The translations under genes were made by a program, and so were the position numbers. From positions 1 to 6,124 of the forward strand of contig JBBRCX010000173.1 in assembly GCA_038204465.1 (NCBI GenBank): 6,124 nt of DNA. Reading direction: 5' to 3'. Source of the DNA: JBBRCX01 sp038204465 (GTDB lineage Bacteria > Planctomycetota > Phycisphaerae > Tepidisphaerales > Tepidisphaeraceae). Shown piece after piece: positions 1 through 6,124 of the stretch; within the stretch, counting starts at the first letter, position 1, and each line of letters begins with the position of its first letter. Below the pieces are notes generated by a model. The model was not told where the DNA came from and did not search any database. It was given only the letters and a program-made list of their open reading frames with translations.

Positions 1-1492
1 CGAGACCGACGCGCTCGCAATGCCTGGAAACATTTGCCTCCAACTCTGTCGCGACCCAGTTGTCGATTACTTCCAGCACCGGACGAATTTCGCGCAGGGC
101 GGAGGCGCCCTGGCCTTCCTGCTTGCGCAGGACCTTCTCCACCGCCTCAGGGTCATAGAGGACCTGCTCATCGGGGATGAAAAAGAATCGCGTCAGCTCG
201 TCCACCTCGCGCAGCAGGCGGAAGCCTTTTTTCATGCGCAGCAGCTTCGCGAGCGTCCCGTCATCGACTCCATTCAATGGGGAATCGGGGTTGAGGGAGA
301 GATAATCCTTGAAGGCGACCAGCAGCCGCTCGGGACTGGCGGTGGCGACGGCGTCGGTGTTGAACGCGAGCAGTTTCTCGCGATTGAATTTCGCGTTCGA
401 TTTGCCGATCCCTTCGACGCTGAACAGCCGGATCATTTCGTCCATCGACATGCGCTCGCGGTCTCCGCCGGGGCTCCAGCCGAGCAGGGCGAGAAAATTA
501 AGCAGTACCTCCGGGAGGTATCCGCTCTTGCGGAAATCGTGCACGAGGATCTCCGGCAGGACGCTCTCGCGCAGCCCGATGACCTTCATGACCTTCGTCT
601 GCTCGGCCCCGTCCAACTGCTTCTTGCTGTCCTTGAGCCATTCAGCAACTCGCCCGGTCGGTAGGCCGCTCTGCCCCGCGAGGTCCTGTGGCGTCGCGTT
701 GTGTTGTTTCGTCCAGAGATTGGCGTGGTGCCGCACGATCTTGTCGCGATCGCGCTTGCCCATCTTGCTGCCGTCGGTGTTCTGGATGATCGGCAGATGG
801 CCGTATAGCGGGCGCGGGTAGCCCAGTGCTTCCTGGAGCGCGATGTGGTTGATGGTGTTGAGCAGGTGCTCCTGGCCGCGCAGGACATGGGTGATCTTCG
901 TCTCGGCATCATCGACGACGACGGCGAAGTGATAGGTCGGCATGCCGTCACCCTTGCGGATGACGAAGTCCTGCACCTGGCTCGCGGGAACGCCCTGGCC
1001 GGGGCCGAGCACGATATCGTCGAAGCGGTATTCCCTCACCGGCATTGCGAATCGGACGACCGGTTTTCGTCCCTCGGCGCGATACCGGCTGATCTGCTGG
1101 TCGCTCAGCTGAGGGCGCTGGTAGATGAATGCGCGCCGGGCCATCTCCGCCTGACGGCGCTGCGAGGCGAGTTCCTCGGGCGTCTCCCACGCCTCGTACG
1201 CAAGCTCGCGGCGGATGAGGTCTGCGATGATTCGGTTGTATACGTCCAGACGCTTGGACTGGAACACCAGTTGTTCGTTGTCGCGATTGAGCCCGAGCCA
1301 GCTCAGGTCTTCGAGCAATGCGTGCACCGATTCTTCGGTGCTGCGGGCGAGGTCGGTGTCTTCAATGCGCAGCAGATACTGCCCGCCGTGATGGCGCGCC
1401 AGGAGCCAATTGAACAGCGCGGTTCGGGCGCCGCCCGCATGGAGGTAGCCGGTCGGGGAAGGCGCGAAACGGGTGACGACAGGGGTGGCCAT
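1..1492 (-). CDS. gltX: Glutamyl-tRNA synthetase, C-terminus cut by window edge
   Basis: This is a class I aminoacyl-tRNA synthetase that charges tRNA-Glu (or also tRNA-Gln in a non-discriminating form) in the cytoplasm. The visible 497 residues are open from the ATG to the window edge. The N-terminal Rossmann fold carries PSPTGYLHAGGARTALFN (residues 11-28, HIGH-type site HAGG at 18-21), LRIEDTD (41-47), the THVLRGQEH segment (201-209) and the KMSKS-type loop as KMGKR (243-247). Downstream, GYLPEVLLNFLALLGWSPG (324-342) begins the usual post-catalytic region. Two oddities are the Gly in KMGKR and about 70 extra residues (249-319) between that loop and GYLPE. The cysteines that bind zinc in the E. 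coli enzyme are absent. The start lies 8 bases after the pssA stop with no clear Shine-Dalgarno, so translation may depend on pssA. The family assignment is firm; tRNA specificity cannot be told from the sequence. Confidence 0.96.
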   Translation of the reverse strand, partial: MATPVVTRFAPSPTGYLHAGGARTALFNWLLARHHGGQYLLRIEDTDLARSTEESVHALLEDLSWLGLNRDNEQLVFQSKRLDVYNRIIADLIRRELAYEAWETPEELASQRRQAEMARRAFIYQRPQLSDQQISRYRAEGRKPVVRFAMPVREYRFDDIVLGPGQGVPASQVQDFVIRKGDGMPTYHFAVVVDDAETKITHVLRGQEHLLNTINHIALQEALGYPRPLYGHLPIIQNTDGSKMGKRDRDKIVRHHANLWTKQHNATPQDLAGQSGLPTGRVAEWLKDSKKQLDGAEQTKVMKVIGLRESVLPEILVHDFRKSGYLPEVLLNFLALLGWSPGGDRERMSMDEMIRLFSVEGIGKSNAKFNREKLLAFNTDAVATASPERLLVAFKDYLSLNPDSPLNGVDDGTLAKLLRMKKGFRLLREVDELTRFFFIPDEQVLYDPEAVEKVLRKQEGQGASALREIRPVLEVIDNWVATELEANVSRHCERVGL

Positions 1493-1500
1493 ACGTTGTT

Positions 1501-2556
1501 TCAGCCGGGTTGTGGCGGGGGTAGCGTGGTGGCCTCAGGTCGTGGATGGCGCGGGCGGATCCGCACCCAGGCCCACGCCGCGAATCCCCAGAGAGCATAG
1601 AGGAGCATCCCGATGGCGACGGTGTAGCGGTGAGCGACAACCAGAAGCAGCAGGATCACCAGCACAAAGAGCAGCCGCCGCATCGGCCGCCGGCCGCGGA
1701 GATAGCGGTTGACGACGTGAGGGTAGCGGATGTTGCTGATCATCAGCAGTCCCGTGCCGAGCACCAGGAGCGGCAGGATCCAGACGCAGACGCTTGCGAT
1801 TGATTCCAACAGGCGGCTCAGCGACGGCGCGATGGCGGGGTCCAATCCCTTCTCGACGAGATCCTGCTGCATGAGAACAAATGCCGCGATGGCGCCGGCC
1901 GCGCCGGGACTCGGCAGGCCCAGGAAGCTGAAATGATGCTGTTCGCCATGCTCGTTGCTGACGTTGAAGCGCGCCAGGCGCAGCGCCGCGCAGCTCATGT
2001 ACAGCGCCCCGACCGCCCAGATCAGGCGCGATACGACGGGCATCAGATCGGGACGGCTCTCCTTGAAAAGCTGCAGCGCCAGGAAAGCCGGCGCCGCGCC
2101 GAAACTGATCACGTCGGCGAGGCTGTCGAGCTGCCCGCCGAAATCAGTCGTGTGCCGGGCGAACCGCGCGAGGCGTCCATCGAGGGCGTCGAAGACCATC
2201 GCCAGGAAAATGAGGTAAGCCGCGACGATGAAATGATGGATGGAAAAAGCGTTGGTAAGGCGGTCGGGCCCATGGACGCCCGGCTCGAGCGACGCGACGT
2301 ACATGGCGCCGAATCCGCAGATGGCGTTGCCGAGGGTGGCAAGGCTCGGGAGGAAGTAGACCGAACGGATGTACGCTCGGCGGCCATGGCGGCGGATGCG
2401 CCGGCGGCGATGCTCGCGCGATTCGTAATGCAGAAGAAGGGGAGGCTCAGAATGGCGCCGGCGGCCGCGGCGCCGGGACGGGTCTGGAGCCCCGAGGCCC
2501 TCGGGACCGCCCGCCGACGCGCCGCCACCTCCCGCCTCCAGCGGCTGCTCGGTCAT
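1501..2556 (-). CDS. pssA: CDP-diacylglycerol--serine O-phosphatidyltransferase (phosphatidylserine synthase)
   Basis: This integral membrane enzyme transfers phosphatidyl from CDP-diacylglycerol to L-serine, giving phosphatidylserine and CMP. The 351-residue product has the complete CDP-alcohol phosphotransferase signature D-G-x2-A-R-x8-G-x3-D-x3-D (D126, G127, A130, R131, G140, D144, D148), preceded by D123. The segments RLARFNV (193-199) and FLGLPSPGAAG (211-221) are typical of the PssA branch. About eight hydrophobic segments are visible, from about residue 66 to 332. Residues 1-65 are a Gly/Pro-rich then strongly arginine-rich extension that the usual family members lack, and the C-terminus ends in a Pro-rich tail. 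The ATG overlaps the psd stop as ATGA and has a GGGAG site 8 bases upstream. The next in-frame ATG (residue 85) would remove the first membrane segment, so the long start is preferred. Its product is the substrate of the adjacent Psd. Confidence 0.95.
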   Translation of the reverse strand: MTEQPLEAGGGGASAGGPEGLGAPDPSRRRGRRRHSEPPLLLHYESREHRRRRIRRHGRRAYIRSVYFLPSLATLGNAICGFGAMYVASLEPGVHGPDRLTNAFSIHHFIVAAYLIFLAMVFDALDGRLARFARHTTDFGGQLDSLADVISFGAAPAFLALQLFKESRPDLMPVVSRLIWAVGALYMSCAALRLARFNVSNEHGEQHHFSFLGLPSPGAAGAIAAFVLMQQDLVEKGLDPAIAPSLSRLLESIASVCVWILPLLVLGTGLLMISNIRYPHVVNRYLRGRRPMRRLLFVLVILLLLVVAHRYTVAIGMLLYALWGFAAWAWVRIRPRHPRPEATTLPPPQPG

Positions 2557-3302
2557 GCCGGCGTCTCCCGCGGCGCCAGCGGCTCGAATTCGGCGTCGTC
2601 CACCTTCTTCACTTCAGTATGGATCGGCTGGCCCAGCACGCAGATCACATCCGCGGCCCCGCGCACCTTGTCGCCCACCTGCACCTGCAGCCTGGGCTCT
2701 AACCACTTGGGAATCGTGAGCTCGGTGCGGCTGCCAAACTTGATCATTCCAACGCGGTCTCCGCGGCGCAGCAGGTCGCCTTTTTCAGCCGTGAAAATGA
2801 TCCGGCGGGCAATCATCCCAACGATCTGGCGGATCACGACGATCGGCCGCTGGCCCTGCGGCTCTGAGAGGACAATGGTGTTCGATTCGTTCTCATCCGA
2901 TGCGAGGTTGTGCCGCATCGCGTTGATGAATTTTCCCTTCTTGTACGTGACCGACAGGACGCGTCCGTCGCATGGACTGCGGTTCACGTGGACGTTGAAT
3001 ACGGAGAGGAAGATACCGATGCGCACGGCGGGGCCGCCAAGCAGTTCATCGTGCTCGATCTCGCTCACGTCGGAGACGGTTCCATCGGCGGGACTGACCA
3101 TGGTGTGCTGCTCGACAGGGATGGACCGCTCGGGGTCGCGAAAGAAGGCGAAGAGCCACGCCAGGACCGGCACGACGAGCAGCGCCAGCGGCCAGAAAGC
3201 GAGGCCCAGGCCGACCGCGACAATGGCCAGAACCACTGAGCCGATCAGCATTTCCCGAAAGCCATGTCGGGTCAACGGCAGCATGACCCGAACGTAGATC
3301 AT
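2553..3302 (-). CDS. psd: Phosphatidylserine decarboxylase proenzyme
   Basis: This pyruvoyl enzyme decarboxylates phosphatidylserine to phosphatidylethanolamine at the membrane. From the chosen ATG it has 249 residues, with a hydrophobic N-terminal pair of segments (about 19-54) followed by FFRDPER (53-59). Family motifs are SPADG (70-74), FNVHVNRSP (102-110, with the conserved His105), and FGSR (189-192). In known family members self-cleavage at the Gly-Ser (190/191) makes the pyruvoyl group on the new alpha subunit. Length and the FGSR form fit the short class of Psd rather than the longer E. coli type with LGST. The frame stays open upstream to 3503, but that would overlap the upstream gene. 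Other possible starts are ATG at 3347 and ATG at 3284; none has a strong Shine-Dalgarno, so the start is uncertain while the identity is not. It overlaps pssA by 4 bases. Confidence 0.94.
   Translation of the reverse strand: MIYVRVMLPLTRHGFREMLIGSVVLAIVAVGLGLAFWPLALLVVPVLAWLFAFFRDPERSIPVEQHTMVSPADGTVSDVSEIEHDELLGGPAVRIGIFLSVFNVHVNRSPCDGRVLSVTYKKGKFINAMRHNLASDENESNTIVLSEPQGQRPIVVIRQIVGMIARRIIFTAEKGDLLRRGDRVGMIKFGSRTELTIPKWLEPRLQVQVGDKVRGAADVICVLGQPIHTEVKKVDDAEFEPLAPRETPA
2565..2569 (-). promoter_or_regulatory. Ribosome binding site of pssA
   Basis: GGGAG lies 8 bases before the pssA ATG, inside the last codons of psd. It supports the long pssA start that overlaps the psd stop, and therefore translation of the arginine-rich N-terminal extension. 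Confidence 0.6.
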
Positions 3303-3319
3303 GCCGTGGGGGTTGTCAA
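3291..3319 (-). promoter_or_regulatory. Possible sigma-70-type promoter at the psd start
   Basis: A perfect TTGACA (3314-3319) is followed after 17 bases by TACGTT (3291-3296), a weak -10 match. The predicted transcription start, about 7 bases further on, falls on the A of the in-frame ATG at 3284, which would give a leaderless psd message. The -10 is poor and a single TTGACA can occur by chance in 6 kb, so this is a weak call. Confidence 0.22.
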
Positions 3320-3373
3320 CGAATTCCGAAACGGCGCCGCCGCACATTGCGCGCGAGGCTCTACAGTCGTCGC

Positions 3374-5419
3374 TCAGGGTTTCGGCAGCTGCGGAAACCA
3401 GCCTTTTCGATCGGCAACTTTTCCCAACGTGGTGGTGCCGCAGCGGTTGACCAGGTCCTTGTAAAACTTGTCGGCGCGATCGTGATCGGTGGTGGAGAAC
3501 CATCCTCCGGCGATCGTCAGCATGCGCGCCGTTTCGTCCGATTCATCGGGCATCAGCTGCGCTGCCGACCAGGCCAGATGGGTCGCCGAGAAATCTCCCC
3601 GGAGAGCCGCGTTCTCGGCCGCAATTTGTTGCGCAGCGCGATTCAGTTCATCGCGACCTGGGCGCACGGTGCGCCAGCGGCTTCGAGACTGACGAACAGA
3701 CGACCAATCCGCCCGAGGCATCGCCAGGCCGTAACCATGCTCTGCAAGGATCCGAGCCGCCTGCCAGAATGCCGCCGCGCGCTCGTCATCGGGCAGACTT
3801 TCATCGTGCGCGGCTTCAATCGACTGCACATAGCTGTCGAAGTGGGGCCGGAATCGGGGGTCGACGTATTTGCGGGACTCGTCCCATGTCCTCAGGCGGA
3901 ACAGGCGTCCTGCCAAAATTCCCTGCAATTCACTGCTCGTGGATTTCATTCGCTCGAGTTTTTCGGCGGCAATAGTGTCCTCCGCTTCCAGGGGCGGACC
4001 CGCTGCAACAAGCTCGCGCAATTCGTCAATGGTGAGCACCGCCTCCGCGAGGTAGCGGCCCGCGCATGGCCACGCTCCGGCGCGCGAGAACGCCGTTATC
4101 GATTCGAAGTACCGCCCCCTCGCGAGCTCGACGGCTCCGAGTTCCTCGAGAATTTTCTCTCGCACGGGCTCACACGGTTTCCAATCGTCGTCCAGCGAGC
4201 CATGGTCCGACTCCTCCGAAGGCGGGAAGCTCCGCTCCGCCATCTCAAGCAGCCACGCCGCCTCGTCGGTTTTGCCGGAACGAAGGCTCAGCTTTGCCGC
4301 GATCCACAACCCGCCCGGCGATACCTCACTCGTGTCGTTGATCAGCTGCGCGGCGGCTTTGGAGTCTTCCGCGCTTAATGCGGCCCACGCGAGCCGTTCG
4401 ATGAAGCGCGATTGGTGACGCGCCGGCGTGAGCGGTTGAGCGCTTCGGGCCGCGGCGACGAATGCGCGCGTCAGTTCTGCCGGAGGGTTCGGACGATACC
4501 TCCCACCGCGGGCAATGATGTAGGCCGTGATGACCTGCCGTGCGAGATCATCCCGTGCCAGTCGCTTCACCAACACGGGATCGGTAAAGGCGTATTGCGA
4601 CACCTCCGCCAGCGAATCCGCCGCTGTTGGATCGCCCGTCGCAAACTGCAGAAGGTAAAGGGCAATTGCTCCTTCATAGTCTCCCTCAACCAGGTGGGCT
4701 CGCGCCTGCCAGCCGTAGCTCGCGGCTGCCAGTCCGAGGGAATCGCGAAAGCCATCCGCCGCCAGCTGCCGGGCCCGCCCGAACCATTTGTCCGCCCATT
4801 CGATTCCGCCTTCTTCTGGCGGGCAGCGGCCCATCATGAATGCCGCCCAGACCGATTTGAAGCGGCGCTGTTCCTCCGGAAGGCGGAGCAGGGCAGTCCA
4901 CTCACTGCGCGCTTGGTCGGCGTTGTCTCGGCGGTGGGCAATCAACCCGCTGGAATAGAACGAGAACCCATCCGGCAGCGCCGCAGGGAGCGATACCGCC
5001 GGGAAGGTCGGCTTTGTCGCCGAATGGTTCGGCCGCCTCCAGGTCGTCTGCTGGCGCCACGAGGCATGCTCGCGGAGGTCCACGCTGATGAGATGGCGGA
5101 AATTCCCGTACTCCGACAGGAGCGTTGCCTTCAACTCCGCCGGCGCGCTGCCCGATTCCAGCGCCGCCCCCAGATCGGCGACGTCTGCAGCCGCACTCTC
5201 ATCGCCCTTGTCGGAATCGGTCTGCGGGACCGCTGCGAAACCTGGCCGTGCGTGAAGGGGAATGCGCAGCAGTTCACGCCGGAAGTCCGCGAGAGGGGCC
5301 CTGAGCAGCGCCTCCTCGGAAATCAACACAGAGTCGTCGGTCTGCCCGAATGCGGCGGGCAGTTGCCGCAGCGATGCGGCAAGAATCACCAGCAATAGAC
5401 GCGAGGGAAATGCGTGCAT
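3374..5419 (-). CDS. Exported alpha-helical repeat (TPR-like) protein of unknown function
   Basis: I cannot name a function for this 681-residue protein. Residues 1-25 look like a Sec signal peptide: a short Arg-containing N-region, a hydrophobic LLLVILAA core, and an Ala-Phe-Gly site before Gln26. There is no lipobox cysteine. Most of the mature protein reads as paired amphipathic helices resembling degenerate tetratricopeptide repeats, clearest at about 153-198, 225-270, 340-397 and 424-462. The C-terminus (about 613-676) has an AWSAAQLMPDESDETA stretch, then FYKDLVNRCG (652-661) and a final GWFP (673-676). From memory this C-terminal pattern, and the segment DSLGLAAASYGW (226-237), recur in uncharacterised planctomycete and verrucomicrobial proteins. 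The start is well supported by a GGAGGT site 6 bases upstream. It sits 50 bases after sdhB and 71 bases before psd. A periplasmic scaffold or protein-binding role is a guess from the fold alone. Confidence 0.85.
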   Translation of the reverse strand: MHAFPSRLLLVILAASLRQLPAAFGQTDDSVLISEEALLRAPLADFRRELLRIPLHARPGFAAVPQTDSDKGDESAAADVADLGAALESGSAPAELKATLLSEYGNFRHLISVDLREHASWRQQTTWRRPNHSATKPTFPAVSLPAALPDGFSFYSSGLIAHRRDNADQARSEWTALLRLPEEQRRFKSVWAAFMMGRCPPEEGGIEWADKWFGRARQLAADGFRDSLGLAAASYGWQARAHLVEGDYEGAIALYLLQFATGDPTAADSLAEVSQYAFTDPVLVKRLARDDLARQVITAYIIARGGRYRPNPPAELTRAFVAAARSAQPLTPARHQSRFIERLAWAALSAEDSKAAAQLINDTSEVSPGGLWIAAKLSLRSGKTDEAAWLLEMAERSFPPSEESDHGSLDDDWKPCEPVREKILEELGAVELARGRYFESITAFSRAGAWPCAGRYLAEAVLTIDELRELVAAGPPLEAEDTIAAEKLERMKSTSSELQGILAGRLFRLRTWDESRKYVDPRFRPHFDSYVQSIEAAHDESLPDDERAAAFWQAARILAEHGYGLAMPRADWSSVRQSRSRWRTVRPGRDELNRAAQQIAAENAALRGDFSATHLAWSAAQLMPDESDETARMLTIAGGWFSTTDHDRADKFYKDLVNRCGTTTLGKVADRKGWFPQLPKP

Positions 5420-5420
5420 G

Positions 5421-5440
5421 GCTGGACCTCCGTGTCCAAC
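5421..5440 (-). promoter_or_regulatory. Inverted repeat enclosing the ribosome binding site
   Basis: On the minus strand GTTGGAC and GTCCAGC can pair as a 7-bp stem (one G-U pair) around a 6-base loop ACGGAG. The loop displays GGAG of the Shine-Dalgarno, while its last two bases lie in the stem. The stem ends one base before the start codon. This could modulate translation, but a stem of this size can also arise by chance. Confidence 0.4.
5426..5431 (-). promoter_or_regulatory. Strong ribosome binding site of the exported repeat protein
   Basis: GGAGGT is a near-perfect Shine-Dalgarno sequence 6 bases before the ATG at 5419. It is the strongest such site in the window and fixes the start of the 681-residue gene. 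It is partly enclosed in an inverted repeat described separately. Confidence 0.8.
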
Positions 5441-5469
5441 GACAGAAAATCGAACGCTCCCGCAGGGCC

Positions 5470-6124
5470 TTAGCGTAAGAAGAACCGCTTGATGGAGTAA
5501 ACCGTAGCCTGCCGTTGAATCGCTGCGATCGATTCCAGCAGCGGAATGTCCTTTGGGCAGACCTCGACGCAGTTGCCGGCCTTCCCGCAGTCGGCGACGC
5601 CGCCTTCATCCATCAACGCGTCGAGGCGATCCGCCTTCAGCGCGGCGCCGGTCGGATGATCGTTGAACAGGCGCGCCTGGCTGATCACCGCTGCGCCGAC
5701 GAACTTGTTGGTCGGAGTGTACTGCGGGCACGCCTCCAGGCAGCAGCCGCAGCTGATGCAGCGCGACAACGGGTATCGCTCTTCCTGAAGCTCCTGCGAA
5801 ATCGGCGGCCCAGCCCCGAGGTCGTACGTCCCGTCGATCGGCACCCACGCCTTGACGCGCTTCAGGTCGTTGAACAGCCGGCTGCGATCGACGAACAAGT
5901 CGCGGACCAGCGGAAACTTGGTCATCGGCTCCAGGGTGATGGGCTCGCCGGCAGGGCCCAGCTTGTCGACCAGAGCGGAGCACGACTGGCGAGTTTTGCC
6001 GTTGATGATCATCGTGCACGCGCCGCATACTTCTTCGAGGCAGCCGCTGTCCCAGACAGGCGGCGTGGTCGCAGCGCCATCGGTCGTTGTCGGATGGGCG
6101 GCGATGTACTGCAGGCAGGAGATG
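5470..6124 (-). CDS. sdhB: Succinate dehydrogenase/fumarate reductase iron-sulfur subunit, N-terminus cut by window edge
   Basis: This is the electron-transfer subunit of complex II, passing electrons between the SdhA flavin and the membrane quinone site. The frame is open to the window edge, and 217 residues are visible. A [2Fe-2S] motif C-x4-C-x2-C-x11-C lies at visible residues 28, 33, 36 and 48. CISCGCCLEACP gives C122, C125 and C128, which with C189 would bind [4Fe-4S]. C132, C179 and C185 would bind [3Fe-4S], by analogy with E. coli SdhB. The segments DRSRLFNDLKRVKAW, ISQARLFNDHPTGA and CVEVCPKDIPL closely resemble the Bacillus subtilis SdhB class as I remember it, so a di-heme cytochrome b558-type anchor is likely. 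About 35 N-terminal residues appear to be missing. The sdhA gene is expected nearby outside the window. Which direction the complex works cannot be decided here. Confidence 0.95.
   Translation of the reverse strand, partial: ISCLQYIAAHPTTTDGAATTPPVWDSGCLEEVCGACTMIINGKTRQSCSALVDKLGPAGEPITLEPMTKFPLVRDLFVDRSRLFNDLKRVKAWVPIDGTYDLGAGPPISQELQEERYPLSRCISCGCCLEACPQYTPTNKFVGAAVISQARLFNDHPTGAALKADRLDALMDEGGVADCGKAGNCVEVCPKDIPLLESIAAIQRQATVYSIKRFFLR

Noticed and set aside
20..1600. Plus-strand frames opposite gltX (for example 20-664 and 845-1600).
   Set aside because: The minus strand is open throughout and encodes clear GltX motifs; these are shadows.
1933..3297. A 454-codon open frame on the plus strand.
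   Set aside because: It lies antisense to pssA and psd, whose motifs are unmistakable. Its translation is low-complexity and rich in Arg, Ser and Thr with no recognisable domain, as expected for a shadow frame in GC-rich DNA.
3303..3503. Upstream extension of psd to the ATG at 3503.
   Set aside because: It would overlap the upstream gene by about 130 bases and add a basic stretch with no similarity to Psd N-termini. The membrane segment and family motifs all lie after 3302.
4412..5398. A 328-codon open frame on the plus strand, and a similar 343-codon frame at 3347-4378.
   Set aside because: Both are antisense to the 681-residue gene, which has a strong ribosome binding site and a signal peptide. 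The plus-strand translations are Arg- and Cys-rich with no domain signs.
5441..5472. Possible terminator after sdhB.
   Set aside because: The only stem visible after the stop is about 3 bp (CCC/GGG) and the following ATTTTC is a weak T-run, so it does not qualify as an intrinsic terminator.
1..6124. A novel defence, mobile or CRISPR-type system.
   Set aside because: No repeat arrays, transposase, integrase, nuclease or toxin-like genes are visible. All five genes are on one strand, and four are standard housekeeping genes.

Overview
The window is a compact, GC-rich bacterial stretch in which every supported gene lies on the minus strand. Read in the direction of transcription, from high to low coordinates, the order is: the 3' part of sdhB (succinate dehydrogenase iron-sulfur subunit), a 681-residue exported alpha-helical-repeat protein of unknown function, psd (phosphatidylserine decarboxylase), pssA (phosphatidylserine synthase), and gltX (glutamyl-tRNA synthetase), which runs off the low-coordinate edge. 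Intergenic gaps are 50, 71, -4 (overlap) and 8 bases, so much or all of it could be one transcript. No RNA gene, mobile element, CRISPR array or convincing terminator was seen.

The best guess for the source is a member of the Planctomycetota or a close relative in the PVC group. Three things point that way: a GltX with a long insertion after its KMSKS-type loop, a large exported repeat protein of a type I recall from planctomycetes and verrucomicrobia, and an SdhB of the Bacillus-like class. This comes from remembered family features, not from a search, and the assignment is moderate.

Region by region: 5470-6124 encodes all three iron-sulfur cluster motifs of SdhB, with sdhA or the sdhB start expected just outside the window. 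3374-5419 encodes the exported repeat protein, which has a very strong ribosome binding site inside a small hairpin. 2553-3302 and 1501-2556 encode the two successive enzymes of phosphatidylethanolamine synthesis. PssA makes phosphatidylserine and Psd decarboxylates it; their genes overlap by an ATGA, which suggests coupled translation. 1-1492 encodes GltX, which starts 8 bases after pssA stops.

Most of the region is ordinary housekeeping. The parts worth a second look are the uncharacterised 681-residue protein, the roughly 70-residue insertion and KMGKR variant in GltX, the long arginine-rich N-terminus of PssA, and the hairpin around the ribosome binding site of the repeat protein. I did not find evidence for a novel multi-gene system.
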